64,000 bases of DNA from Dipteronia dyeriana (GCA_032871835.1 CM065302.1:2975094-3039093), one strand, 5' to 3'. Positions 44,677-56,693 are shown, numbered from the stretch's first letter. Notes: generated by a model not told the origin, from the sequence alone. Program-made: numbers and translations.

Positions 44677-45160
44677 TTTATTGGTAGAGTTTATAACTAT
44701 ACATAAAAGAAAGATGAAAACAATATGATAATCATGTGATGATAATAAAGTTTGATATTTAAAATAAAATTAGAGTTTAATTAGGGTTTATCATAAAAAA
44801 ATAGGGATTATTATATGTTAAGGTTTATCATAAGTTTTTTTTTTAAAAAGAAATATAGTTAAATATATTGATGTAATAAATGAGTGTATATAGTATTTAG
44901 TTTATTTTCATTACAAGTAATTTATCCTTATTGATAAATTGCTATTGAGATAATTTTATAATTAAAATTTTTAATAAAATATGGGTGTACTAATAAGTTT
45001 TATGGGTGACAATATCGGCATCCATAAAAAATATGTAAAAGGGTAATCCTGAAAATAAATAAAAAATACTATTGAAACTATTAAATTTTATTAATTTATA
45101 TCAAAATTTTAAAAAGTGGGACTTCAATAGTTCAGTTATGGGGTGCCAAGAACACCACTC
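43437..45160. mobile_element. Mutator-like non-autonomous element (1724 bp)
   Basis: Perfect 9-bp target duplication AATGTTAAA at 43428-43436 and 45161-45169. Termini GAGTGGTGCTATTGACAC (left) and, inverted, GAGTGGTGTTCTTGGCAC (right); similarity continues inward (ACTAAACTATT / ACTGAACTATT). There is no transposase. Mutator superfamily is assigned from the 9-bp duplication and long TIRs. Confidence 0.9.
44205..45026. repeat. Inner inverted-repeat pair within the Mutator-like element
   Basis: 'GATATTGACACCCATAAAAC' near 44215 is matched in inverted orientation by the segment near 45000-45020 (inverted: GATATTGTCACCCATAAAAC), then TTATTAGTACA on both. This could be a nested MITE or a second TIR pair. 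(AT)n lies at 44621-44672. Confidence 0.65.
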
Positions 45161-45539
45161 AATGTTAAACTAATAAGAATATTTCATTTTTTTTATTATT
45201 CCTCAACAATTAACATCTCACCCCTTAATTAACATAATATAATAATAATATATTTTATTTAGTTAACTTAAAAAATATTCCTTCAAAAAATTAACTAAAA
45301 ATAGTAAAAAAAAGCTCTAAATTGGAAAAAAAAAAAAACTACCGATGGAAAAAAAACCGGTTTTAAAAAAATGGCTTTATGAAATACAAGTTTTGAGTGT
45401 CTTTCAAACTTTCTTGCGAGTAGGATTTCTCAATTTAAAAATGATTTAGCCGGGTACGATAAGGGTGCAAACCTAATATGCTTACTATTTCCAATTCTAT
45501 ATCAGAAAACCTAATATACCTGGCCCGCCCATTTCTCCT

Positions 45540-46406
45540 AGCTCAACAACTCTCCCTCCTTCTTAGTTCTTCCATCCCTCCAACTCCTTATCCTCTTACC
45601 AAATATAGCAGAATTGTTACACTAAAAAGAATATTTTTATTATTATTTTATTATTTCTCAACGATTAATATTTCACCCCTTAATTAACATAATATTGTAA
45701 TAATATATTTTATTTAATTAACACAAAACTGGAAAAAGAAAATAACTAAAGATGAAAAAAAAAATTGTTTTTTGAAAAAATGGATTTGATTTTGGAGTAT
45801 CTATATAACTTTTTTTGTCTTGTTTAATAATTTTAATTAATGGATCGTTAGTGGAGTTTCTCATTGAGTGGCAACAATTACACTCTTTAAAACCTATATT
45901 TACATTCCTTTCTTAATTATATCTATCAAAAAATTTAAAAAATCTCTATTTTATAAATAAAACTCATTTAATATCAAAAATACCCTTTATTTAATTATAC
46001 TATATTGATAAGTACAATTAATCTATGACAATTATTATGTTATTTAATCAATTTTTATCATTATTTTAAATTTTATTAGTACCTTTAACTAGCGCACTTT
46101 CTTTTCTCCCTTACTTTTTTTTTCTCTTTTCGGGTTTTTTCAAATTAAACTTCATTTCTCATTAAAAATCATTAGGGGTGCAAAAATCGTTACTTAATCC
46201 CCGATTCTAAATCAGAAAAACTGCTATTCCTGTCCCATTTCTCCTTGCCCAACATGTGCACATATACGACTTGATTGACTTTTGAAAATAGGTATTCACG
46301 GCTGCATTTGCTTCTGGGTCTTATAGGGAGAAGGAAGTGATCTGCATTCTTCACATCACTGACTTGTAAGTTTCTCCCAATTTTTATGCAAATTTTAATT
46401 TATTGT
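45540..46406. repeat. Upstream region of PPR locus 2, paralogous to 9050-9708
   Basis: Co-linear with the first PPR locus, including the CT-rich block, the AT-rich 'TTAATTAACATAATATTG' block and the pre-ATG 'ACATCACTGACTT..AAGTTTCTCCCAATTTTTATG'. Confidence 0.7.
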
Positions 46407-47976
46407 ATGAATATTAAACTAACCATGTCTACCCAGAAATTTATATGATCGCTCTCCACAACAAATCCACACCAACAAACAGCTACCAACATTGCTCGAG
46501 TCCTGAGCCATTCAGGCATTCAACACTTGAAGGACAACCCTTTGATACTCTCCACTCTCAACTCTCACGCAGTCCAACTTATTTTCTCAAACCCAACACG
46601 CAGCCCGATCTTGTTGCTCATTTGACCCTCATTCGTAGACTATACAATGTGAGACAATTTACTGATATTCAATTTGTACTGAATTGCATAATTTCTTTCG
46701 AATAATGGTTGGGGCTGATGTGGAGATTACAGTTCATTCGATGACGATTGTGATTGATGGATTTTGTAAAAGAGGAGAGGTTGACAAGGCTAAGGATTTG
46801 ATGGAGGAAATGGTCACTAAAGGGATAGAACCTAATGTTGTAACTTATAATACGCTGATAAATGGGTTCTGCATGAAAGGTATGGTAGATGAAGCTTTAA
46901 GATTAAAAACTGTAATGGAACAGAAAAGTTCTAAGCCTGATGTGGTTACTTATAATACAATTGCTATTGGCCTGTGTAAACTGAAACGATATAAGGAAGC
47001 GAAATCCTGGTTGTTCACTATGATCAAAAGGGGGCTAAATCATAATGTAGTGACATTGATAGGGAATTTAGATGAAGCAAAGAAGCTATTTGAAGAGATG
47101 GAGAAAAGGGGAGTAAGGCCTAACGATGTAACTTATAGTGTTTTGATTGATAGGTACTTCAAGAAAGGGAACTTAGAGGAAGCAAAGAGGCTTTTTGAAG
47201 AGATGGAAAAAATGGGAGTGAGGCCCAATGCTGTTACTTACGGTGCTTTGATTGATGGGTATAGTAAGAAAGGGAACTTAGAGGAAGCAAAAGGGCTATT
47301 TGTAGAGATGGAGAAAATGGGAGTGGGGCCTGATACTATAACTTACAACGCTTTGATTGATGGATACGGCAAGAAAGGGGAATTAAAAGAAGTCAAACGA
47401 CTATTTGAAGAGATGGAGAAAAAGGGAGTGAGACCTGATACTATTACTTACAACGCTTTGATTGATGGATATGGCAAGAAATGGAACTTTGTGGAAGCTA
47501 ATCGGCTATTTGTAGAGATGGAGAAAGTGGGATTCAAACCTAACCTTGTTACTTACTGTGCTTTGATTGGTGGGCATTGCAAGAAAGGGAACTTAAAGGA
47601 AGCAAAGTGGCTATTTGAATTGATGGAGAAAAGGGGAGTGAGCCCTAACATTGCTACTTATAACGCTTTGATTGATGGGTACTTTAGGAAAGGGAACTTA
47701 AATGAAGCAAATCGGCTATTTGAAGAGATGGGGGAAAAGGGAGTGAGACCTAATACTATTACTTACACCACTTTGATTGATGGGCACGACAAGAAATGGA
47801 ACTTAAAGGAAGCAAATCGGCTATTTGAAGAGATGGAGAAAAGGGGAGTGAGTCCTAATACTATTACTTACACTGCTTTGATTGATGGGCGCAACAAGAA
47901 AGGGAACTTAAAGGAAGCAAGACGTCTATTTGAAGAGATGGAGAAAAGGGGAGTGAGACCTAATACTATTACTTAC
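46407..47976 (+). pseudogene. P-class PPR (restorer-of-fertility-like) gene, broken at the N-terminus and fused to gag
   Basis: The N-terminus matches the locus at 9730. A TGA at about 46446 breaks the targeting region, and a deletion/frameshift near 46595 follows. From 46684 a 440-codon frame is open with about 12 PPR units. The first three are ordinary (e.g. VVTYNTLINGFCMKGMVDEA), the fourth is internally deleted (VVTLIGNLDEAKKLFEE), and eight to nine follow with near-identical 35-residue/105-bp spacing (ITYNALIDGYGKKGELKEVK and similar). Position 5/35 pairs of the intact units read approximately T-N, N-D, N-N, S-N, G-D, N-D, N-N, C-N, N-N, T-N, T-N. The last unit stops at 'TITYAE', where the sequence becomes retrotransposon gag, and the frame ends at 48006. 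P-class RF-like proteins bind specific mitochondrial RNAs; this copy lacks a C-terminus and a clean targeting peptide. Confidence 0.8.
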
Positions 47977-49288
47977 GCCGAGCACATGATGATATGGGAG
48001 ATTTAACCAAAAGAGTTAAGATAAAAGCACCTGAATTTGATGGTAGAATAGACCATAATGTGTTTTTAGATTGGATAGATGCTCTGGAAGATTGTTTTGA
48101 CTGGTACCGCATGAGTGAAGGGCAAAAGGTTCGTTTTGCTAAACTTAGATTGGTAGGGTCTGTTAAGAAATATTGGCAAAGTATTCAAAAGCAATTGGAG
48201 CATTTAGGTCAATAACCTATTACCTTGTGGGCTGAAATGAAGCTTAGGTTGAAAGAAAAATACCTCCCTCCCTCTTACAAGAATCTCTTGCTAGATCAAT
48301 TACTAAACCTTAAGCAAGCCTCAACTAGTGTTACCGATTATCTAACTCGATTTGAGGATCTTAGGGTGAGATGTGAGATAAAAGAAGAACCTTGTGTTGC
48401 TACTGTTAGGTTTATCAATGGCCTAAAACTTGAAATAAATAGAGAAGTCAACGTGCACTCTGTTACAACTTTAGAAGAGGCCTATCATAAGGCCTTAGAG
48501 TTTGAGACTTACTTTAGCATCCCTTTCACTTCTAGACGAAGGCTTACCCCAGTTGAAAATTCTCAAACACCTCAATTGACATCTTTAGAATCTACTAGTT
48601 CTCAACCTAGGGCTCCTCAAGGAATTAAGAGTTTCACGCCTGGTAGTAATTTTACCTCACATACTATCTCTAACTCTCAGATTGAATGTTTCAATTGTCA
48701 TGCTAAAGGTCATATAGATTCTCATTGTCCAGCTTGTACCCTAGCTTTGACCGAAGAGCTTAATAATCCTCCCATAGATGAAGAAATTGTTAAACCTTTA
48801 GAGGTCGTTGATGATTTAGGCTTAGATGATCTTGGTGGTAATGGTAGTGTCATACGTTGTATCCTGACATGTGATTCTGATAGTGATTCTCTGTCTTATG
48901 GGCATTATGGTTCTTATACAATTGCTCACCATTGTCTTAAGCCTCTGCTTACTCTTTCTTTCCGGAAGTTTTCTACCCCTCCTCTTAAACTTCGTTTGTC
49001 TAGCCGTACACCTAGATCAACTGCTTATTTACTTCATTTGCCAACCAATTTAACTATTGCTTCAATGACGATGACAGATTTATATCTTATTCGAGGCACT
49101 TTCAAGCCTCCATGGGGTGTTTGTGATGTTTATACAGGTTTATCATGTTCTACTACATCATGGGCTATTCAAATGTGGTTGGTTTTCATGCAGCCTCTAT
49201 CTGGTGCGACTCTCCTTCGGATTTGTACTGAAAGCTTGTCTTTTATTTCGACTCGTTGGAGACGAGTTCCTTTCAAGCGGGGGAGAAT
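47977..49288 (+). pseudogene. Ty3/gypsy gag remnant with pol deleted
   Basis: Frames 47994-48215 and 48225-49319 read as one gag with a stop near 48213. Visible are the conserved gag core (VKIKAPEFDGRIDHNVFLDW; LAEMKLRLKEKYLPPSY-like; QLLNLKQASTSVTDYLTRFE) and a CCHC knuckle, CFNCHAKGHIDSHCP (48688-48732). After about 48850 protease, RT and integrase are absent. The frame runs through unrelated or deleted internal sequence to the extreme 3' coding end just before the polypurine tract. The 5' LTR and primer site are also missing: the gag starts directly at the PPR junction. Confidence 0.75.
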
Positions 49289-49290
49289 AA
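49275..49290 (+). other. Polypurine tract
   Basis: AAGCGGGGGAGAATAA, immediately before the LTR start. Confidence 0.8.
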
Positions 49291-49636
49291 TGGGGAATTA
49301 TATAAGCACTATTAGATGATATTATTAGTTATCATATTTATCTTGAGAATAATTATCACTTTTAGAGATAAGTTAGGTTTTGTTTTATCTTTATCAGGAG
49401 TTATGTGTTTATCATTTTGTCAGCTATAAATAGACCCCTTCAGAGCCTATTGTAATCAAACTTGATTATTGAATGAATTGATTGATTAGTTTTCCAATCT
49501 CCTTTTCTTCTGAGTTTCTCCCCTTTCTATTTCCAACCCCTAATTCTGTCTGTTTCCAATCTCTATTCTCTCTGTTCTCTCTATTTCTCTCAAAAGTCTA
49601 TATCTATTTCTTATCACTTATGTTGGTCCTACATCA
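49291..49636 (+). repeat. 3' LTR of the gag remnant (about 346 bp)
   Basis: Starts TGGGGAATTATATAAGC after the polypurine tract and contains a TATA box (GCTATAAATAGACC, near 49420) and a CT-rich R/U5. The end at ...CTACATCA is inferred from the CA terminus; there is no second LTR for comparison. Confidence 0.55.
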
Positions 49637-50751
49637 AAAATTGTTCTTTACTTCTTCTGAATTCTCTAATATAATGATTTGGGTGAGGTAACTTTTTTTT
49701 TTTTGGGTGTAAATATGTTAGTTAGGCATCTAGGCAGTGCTCCCGTTGGGACAAACCTGTATCATTTTTTAACTTTTGTCTCCTGATACTTTTAAGAAAA
49801 AACTGGGATTATGTTTTAATCCTCAAAACATATTGAGGACATATATGAGGTAATGTTGGCCTCAAGTCTTTACTTCTAAGAAATCTTCCCTGCACTCTCT
49901 TGCTTGCTAATTATCAATTCTTTGTGTCAGGCACTCAGGCCCATGATTGTTTAGTTCATTGACATTAATATTTAATATCTATTTAAGCTGTCTTTCCCCT
50001 TTTTACATGAATCAGTTGTGAACTTGTGATATCTATGTATCTCCACCCCATATATATACAATGTAACTAATTATAATTTGCGATTCATGTTTTGGGTCAA
50101 ACCCAAGATAATTCTGTATTTTCACACTATTTTTTTATCTTATGGTCCATTTAGATTTTGTGCTGATACCATCACCTTTTTTGCATAAGCTACTTGTTCA
50201 CATTTGTTTCACATATAAGTGTTCTAACTAAACTACAGCGAGTCTGCAATTCATACTTGGTTACTAATATATAAAGAAAAAAAAAAATCTTAAGCACATT
50301 GTTGCATTTGTCTTTTCATTCAGCTGCTGGAATACTAAATAGTTGTGCTATATTTTTGCAGTTTGTGTGACCGTCAATGGCAGAGGGAGGGAGGGAGGGC
50401 TGGCAGAGGCAATGGCCACTTCCCTCAAAAAAAAAAAAAAAAAAAAAGAAGTTTTGTTTAAAATATTACAAATTTATCTTTAATTCTGTGACTTTTGCTC
50501 TTTGGCCCCTCCCAAATATTTTTTTAAAAATAATATAATAGCCTCTCCAAATAAAAATTTCTGGCTTTAAGCCTCTAACCCCGACCGTCATTGATTAAAT
50601 TAGGCATAAGGTTCCGCTCATCTTCTTTCTTGGTGTTGGTTTCCAACGAGGACACATTTTTTAGCAACCATGCGTCCATCCTATGGCTGCTTTAGGACTG
50701 TTGAGAGTTGTGTGAGATTAATCTGATCATGCATTGATGTTTTTTAAATAG
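49637..50751. other. Non-coding DNA with poly(A) and GGGA runs
   Basis: Intron/UTR-like sequence. (GGGA)n lies at about 50386 and an A-run at about 50428-50447. A minor possibility is the upstream intron of the coiled-coil fragment that follows. Confidence 0.4.
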
Positions 50752-51315
50752 GTGGAAGCTCAGTTGAACTTGATAAGGAAGGAGATGCAAGAACACACTT
50801 ATAGATGTGCAGCTGAAGTAAAAAAGATGGTGGAGGATGTTCAAATAGAAGCTCATTACTTGGATATGGTGGAAAGAGAAGCAGCATAGGTTCTAAAGGT
50901 ATTGCTTTTTCCAGTTGACTGTTAAATTTTAGTCTTGTTTTATGAGGGGAATTATTAAAGTATGATGCAAAGTCAATTGTTGATATAAATTCCTTGAAGT
51001 TTGAAAGTAGGAATATTCGTTAATGCAAAAACAATTTCTTAAATCTAGTGCTCCTTGTCTGTGAGGAAGTACGATGTATCCTAATCAACTTATATGTTTC
51101 TATGAAGGCTGCCGATCTGAAGTTGCAGGAAGCAATCAGACAAAGTAAAGAAGAAATTCAGATCCGTGCTTATGAACTGATTGCATCGGTTGTTCAGTCT
51201 CAAAAAACAGAATACATGGAGTGAAAAATTTCAGAGATGAAGAACTCTCTCAGAAACTGCTTTAGTTGTCGCTGAAGCTTACATGAATTCCTTGCCACTT
51301 GCCAGTACATTTTGA
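50752..51315 (+). pseudogene. Exon pair of an unrecognised coiled-coil gene
   Basis: Exon 50752-50898 (AG before, GT after) encodes VEAQLNLIRKEMQEHTYRCA and onward, with a TAG near its end. Exon 51108-51315 encodes AADLKLQEAIRQSKEEIQIR, hits a TGA at about 51222, then a one-base shift near 51255 recovers a C-terminus ETALVVAEAYMNSLPLASTF and a stop. Both exons are Glu/Lys/Gln-rich heptad sequence. Intron borders are intact, so it came by DNA duplication, not reverse transcription. I do not recognise the family. Two stops and a frameshift indicate a pseudogene fragment. Confidence 0.55.
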
Positions 51316-52499
51316 TGGAAACCACTAAATACACTGACGAATAAGTTTGGCTGCCCTTTTGCTTGTTCTCAAACTGCTATTCTGGTGCTCATTTACTGTT
51401 GATAAAAATAGTACCTCTATGGTTTCAATGCTTATCCAAGCCTAGTTTGTAAGAGAAGTTGCAATCAAGACTTGTCTGTAAATTGTTGAAACTTATCTTA
51501 ATGTATATTCCTGAGAACCTCCTATTGTAGTTAACATGGCTGAGTTGTGATTATTGGTTAAACTTTGTGTAGAGAAAATGAAATTGATTGCAACTTATTA
51601 AGCAAACCAGTTATTAAGCAATTACACATGATCATTTCCAATTATGCAATTATTAAACCAAGGCATAATGAATATGGTAAATTGATAACTCTTTAGTCAT
51701 GTTCTTAAAAATAAAAACCTGCAATAAATGATTAGTTAATCGAGTTCGAATGCAAATCCAAATAGGTGTAACTTCTAGAAATCATATTATTTCAAATAAT
51801 CACCGAACAATAAATAAAAACAAAAACGTGTTCGTTTTGAATTTCATATAATAATATATATATAAATTTGATTAATAATCATTTCCTCTATTTACTCCTA
51901 TTTGATATTTACAATTTTCACTCGTACAAAAATGATTTCTCAAGCTCCTTTGCCAAAAAATGAGAAAAGGAAAAAGAAATCATGACCAAAAACACACCGA
52001 ATTTTAGACATGGAAAGGTAATGTAGCAATTTAGATATGGAAAGATAATGTAACAATTTACATGCCAAACTTTTTGTGTAAAATCAGCCTTACATGAAAA
52101 AATTATGTATACCATCTCAATTTGCCTAGTATCACCAATACATAGATAGAACAATTTTTGTTGTTCCGGCTCTAGCACAAAAGGCTTTGACTAGTGAAAC
52201 TCTGCTAGTGTGCACCATATAACTATCGAAATACTAAGAATAATTATTCATGTTATTATGTAGTTGATGGCAAAATAAAAAATCTTCTGGGTTTTGTTTT
52301 GATTGTGTTGTTATTGCTTTGGATGAGTTTGAGATTTTGTGTGATAATTGTGTATAAAAGATTATCGGCAGTAGGTTGTATTAGTTCGTCATCTTTTAAT
52401 AATGGAAAAATCAATTTTATAAAGAATGGTTTGTGGAGGGTGTTGGGTAGGGGTGGATGTTTAATGGAGCAGTTCATTTTTTAATAAAACTGATAAAAA
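51316..52499. other. Non-coding DNA
   Basis: Possible 3' UTR of the preceding fragment, then AT-rich DNA with a short duplicated phrase (GGAAAG(G/A)TAATGTA.CAATTTA near 52012 and 52036). No gene supported. Confidence 0.4.
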
Positions 52500-53400
52500 T
52501 GTTGGAGAATTTCCGGAATCGATGAATGCGAAATCGTCGTGTCTAATATATGCTCATAACTCATAGCAATTAATAACGTCAATAGCAGAAAAATAGATGA
52601 GAGAAATAAACCAATCACAACACAAGATTTACGTGGAAAACCCAAATCGGGTAAAAAACCATGGGCCGTCAGGACGACAGAGAAAACTCCACTATATGAT
52701 AAATTGTTACAACCATATATTTTAGGATTCTCTCTCACACTCAAATCCCAAACCACGCTCACAAGATCCTTACCAAGAACCCCACAATATCCCCTAGGTC
52801 TCCCCTGAATATCACCCACAGATCTCTTACTTGATCCACTGATATTCCCTTAGATCCCTCCTCGGATATTCCCACGGGTCTCTCACCCGGATCTCTCCAC
52901 TACTCTCTGATGTTATATGGTGTTTTTTTTTCCACAAAAAATAACCTAGATACAAGGTCTATTTATACTAATTACAGGAAGTTTAACATAAGAGGAAATC
53001 CTACTCCTAAACGTACAAGACTTACTTGTTCCACATAAATATCATTTCTTATTTATAACAAGTCTTCTTGTTATAGTACTTTCTTATTCTTCATGAAGAC
53101 AAATTCTTTCCTTTTCTGATTAGCACAAGAACTTTCAGAAGAAAGCACTTTCCTATTTCCACGCGCAACATTCCTCTATAGGTAAAATACGTTGTTCCCG
53201 CAGTCTAGGTCGTGGTGTGCAACCCGCTTCCTATACCGCGAAAAGCCACTGTCAACTACCGTTCTCTATGCCGCGGTCCATGCCATTGCCTCCGCCGCGG
53301 TCCACGCAGCGCTTGATCGTCTGGACACGACCGCTCTCTGTGCTGCGGTCTAGCGCCTGTCTGCACCGCGGTCTACGCCCATTTCGTTTCTTCAGCTCTT
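52500..53400 (-). repeat. LTR-like repeat, minus orientation
   Basis: A minus-strand TATA (AGTATAAATAGACC, about 52957-52969), a downstream GTTTTCCACGTAAATCTTG motif (52626-52642) and a left TG at 52500 resemble the LTR layout at 1179 and 37461. The right part (53190-53390) is GC-rich with repeated 'CCGCGGTC(C/T)A'. The right boundary is unknown and no coding region is attached. Confidence 0.4.
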
Positions 53401-55362
53401 CTTCGTTTTCAAACCTCCCTCAAACACCATCTTCAACTTCCAAACGTTATCCCACGTCTCCAAGAAGTACCACATCAATTGAGTCTTGTTTGGTTCACAT
53501 TATGTTCACATTAGGTTCACTTGAGAATACGAGCCAAAACTTAACAAAAAAATCGATAAAGTTCGGTTTTTGAAAATATAAACCAATTGAATAAAAATTA
53601 CGAATGTCAACCGACCAAATTGAACCAGTTTGGTTTGGTTCGATTTTTTCGGTTTTGATCCTTCTGGACCAAATTTTTGGGCTTTAATTATTATACATAT
53701 TTTTATATTTTAATTCCTTTAGGCCTTCAACCAAATTAAATTAAGAGCTTGAACAAATTGAAAATACTAGTTAAAAGTAATATTCATAAAAAAAAAAATA
53801 TGTTGTGACATACTTTCATAGGACTATTAAACATTAAACTAAGATTATATATATATGATCTCGGTTCGGTTTCCATTTTGGGATAATGAACCGAAAAAAA
53901 ACCGATTCAATCGGTTTTAAAAAAAATGAACAGAACTGAACCGGTCAACATAAAAAAATCGAAAAAAATCGATCGGATCGGTTCGGTTCGATTTATTGGT
54001 TTTTTACCCACCCCTAGATGATGGGTTTTAATGAAAGGCTGGTTGTTCAAATTTTGAGATGGAATTTTCCGATATCAAAGTTATGACTTAATTTGTTTTA
54101 ATAAAAAAAAAATATCCAATGGAGTTTATTTATGAAAATACAATCAAAGGGTATTTTTGGTATTATCCGGATGTATTTATAAATTTTAGATTTTAAATAT
54201 TTCTTATTGAGGTGAACTAATTAAATGGACGGAAATACAATTTTTGCCGGGTTCAAACACTACCACTCCTGTAGGAATCTGAAAGTTGAGTAAGGGAGAC
54301 TGATTTTGGTTTGGGCTAAAATGGGTTTAGTTCACGGACCTAAGGAATTAGTTTTCAAATTGTTCTGGGCCGAAATTGGCCAAAACGGTATTTTGGAGCC
54401 TAAAGAGTCATACATATTTTTGACCCAAGTCTTTTGTGCCCAAAACAAATAATGGACCAAAATATTTATAGCCCAGTATTTTTTGGCTACAGAGTGTTTG
54501 GGCCCAAAGACGATCTGGTTTTAAGCCCAGTAAAAAAAAGCTTAAAAACTGATAAATTTTAAATTTTCTTCTTATTACCGATATGTAACTTATGAGTGGT
54601 TAGTCATAGTTAAACCCAATCTAATGGACGGTAATAAGTACATCAACTCTCGACGGATCGGGTGGATATCAATTAGTATAGAAAGAAAAACCCTAATCAA
54701 TCAATAATATATCTAAAGTACGGTATAACACATACGACATGACTCGATAATTAATAGCTATGTCTTTTGTTTTATTTTCCTCTTAACTAATAAAATTACA
54801 GCTTTATCCCTATTAGTTTCAATTATTTCATTACCAAAATAACCCATGCTTTTACGACTAAATTTTGGTTGATAATGTTATTGCTAGTGCTACTACTGCG
54901 GTCATGTATCAAAAAGTACATTATAAATTTACATACACAAATACAACACAAGACTAGGAATAGTGCAACACCTTCAACGAAACATCACCAACACAAAATT
55001 TTAAACAATTACAACAGTAAACAACTCAACCGATGGTGGAGGATCCACTCCTCCATAAGAGAAGCAAACACTGCTTGTGCCAACGAGGCAAGGAGCACAT
55101 CGCCTCATCGCGTGGAGGAGCAATCTGATCCTCACGCGCTCGAAGTCTCAAACGTGCTTAATGTAATCTTGCAAATAGTACGGTGTGTATGGTGATTATT
55201 CATCCACTACATGGAGATAAAGCTTATTTTAATCCTAATTTCACTGTGTGGACCGGTTCTAGTGCGGGATTGGATTGAATTGCAATGAGACTGGATTAAA
55301 CTGGATTAATACCATGTTTTGTTTGGTGAAATATATGATTGAATTAAATATAATATTTTTTT
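53401..55362. other. Non-coding DNA with CGGTT-rich MITE remnants
   Basis: 53570-54016 is rich in (T)CGGTT(C) motifs and ends TTTTTTACCCACCCCTAGA, the inverse of the 'AGGGGTGGG' terminus at 55363, so it is probably a related MITE with an unclear left end. 54020-55360 holds no supported gene. Confidence 0.45.
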
Positions 55363-56085
55363 AGGGGTGGGCACGGTTTGATTTTGGGTAAAACCGAATT
55401 GAATCTAAAATATTTCGATTCATCCAAAATTGAACCGGTTTAAACCGAATAAGAAACGTGAACCAAACCGAACTAAATTGATTTCGGTTCGGTTCGGTTC
55501 GGTTCAATTTGGTTTTGAGCCTAATGAGCCGGCTAGTTTAATGGGTCTTTTGAAATACTAATTTGGGCCATTTGAATAGCACAAAGCGAAAAAAAAAAAT
55601 ACAAATCAAACCTAACTTAAAAATATATAAAAATAAATAAATCAGTTATAAACATATTACATAATAATAAGTTGATAACAAATCCATTCCAAAATATAAA
55701 AAACATATTAATACATTCCAAACTCCAAATTAAATGTTCAAAAATCAGTTAATAACAGTATATTACATAATAATACCTCCCCAAAAATAAATAATCCAAC
55801 TCCAAATCAAAATTACAACTAAAATAACTCCAAATCAAAATTACAAGTAGTCAAGTAGTCAAGTAAAATAACATTAGAAAAGTTTAGGGTTTTTTTTAAG
55901 TTATATATGCGGTATGTGGTTTAATAGGTTCAATTCGGTTTTTACAAAATCAAACCGGTTTGAACCGAAAACAAATTCGATTTTCAATTTTTGAACCGGT
56001 TTAAACCTAATTGATGCTATGAACCAAATCGAACCACCTTTTTTTGGTTTGATTCGGTTCGATTCCAAACTTAGTGCCCAACCCA
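55363..56085. mobile_element. hAT-like MITE (723 bp)
   Basis: Termini AGGGGTGGGCAC and, inverted, TGGGTTGGGCAC, flanked by ATTTTTTT at 55355-55362 and 56086-56093 (8 bp, hAT length, but low complexity). The interior has subterminal repeats of TTCGGTTCGG/AACCGAACC. Non-coding. Confidence 0.65.
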
Positions 56086-56158
56086 ATTTTTTTTAAAGAA
56101 AAATCATTATTTCAAAAAATAATAATGATACTTTAATTCTCATCTCTCTCCTCTCATA

Positions 56159-56646
56159 TGTCACGGCCCCCCCAATTTTGAACCAAGAAGCCCAAACAAA
56201 GCCCAATATTAGGCACAAGCCCTTGGAAAATTCTAGAGTCTTCTCCACTCCTCTAGCAAGGCCATCCTTATAAGACTCTAGCAATATTCTAGAACTCTCT
56301 CTTGTAAATATCTAGGATTGTGAATACTTGTAAAGAAAGCTAGATACATGTAGAACATTCTGGAGACTCAATCTTCTAGAGTAATCTAGAACATTCATTG
56401 AGGAGGTGAACCACTATAAATAGGTAGCCTCTCTCATTTGTAAGGCATCCAAGCCAAGAATACTCAAAGTATTGTAAAGCTTTCTCATAGCAATACACTT
56501 TTCCTTATTTTCCTATAAAGCTCTTCTAGTCCTTCTTTAGTCTCTCTAACCTTTGAGAGTGATCAAGCAAGGCTTACTTAGCAATATCGTCCAGAAATTG
56601 TCTAAGTGCCGCACGGGTTAGCTGGGCAAACTTTAACCCCGTGACG
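56159..56646 (+). repeat. Reina-like 5' LTR
   Basis: TGTCACGG...CCCCGTGACG; the last base is G where the partner has A, so the terminal TG..CA is mutated. TATA box (ACTATAAATAGG) near 56412. Confidence 0.95.
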
Positions 56647-56648
56647 GT

Positions 56649-56661
56649 TGGTATCAGAGCC
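56649..56661 (+). other. Reina-like primer-binding site (tRNA-Met)
   Basis: TGGTATCAGAGCC, two bases after the 5' LTR. Confidence 0.95.
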
Positions 56662-56693
56662 TAGTTAAGCAACCACAGTTAGTTCGCAAAACA

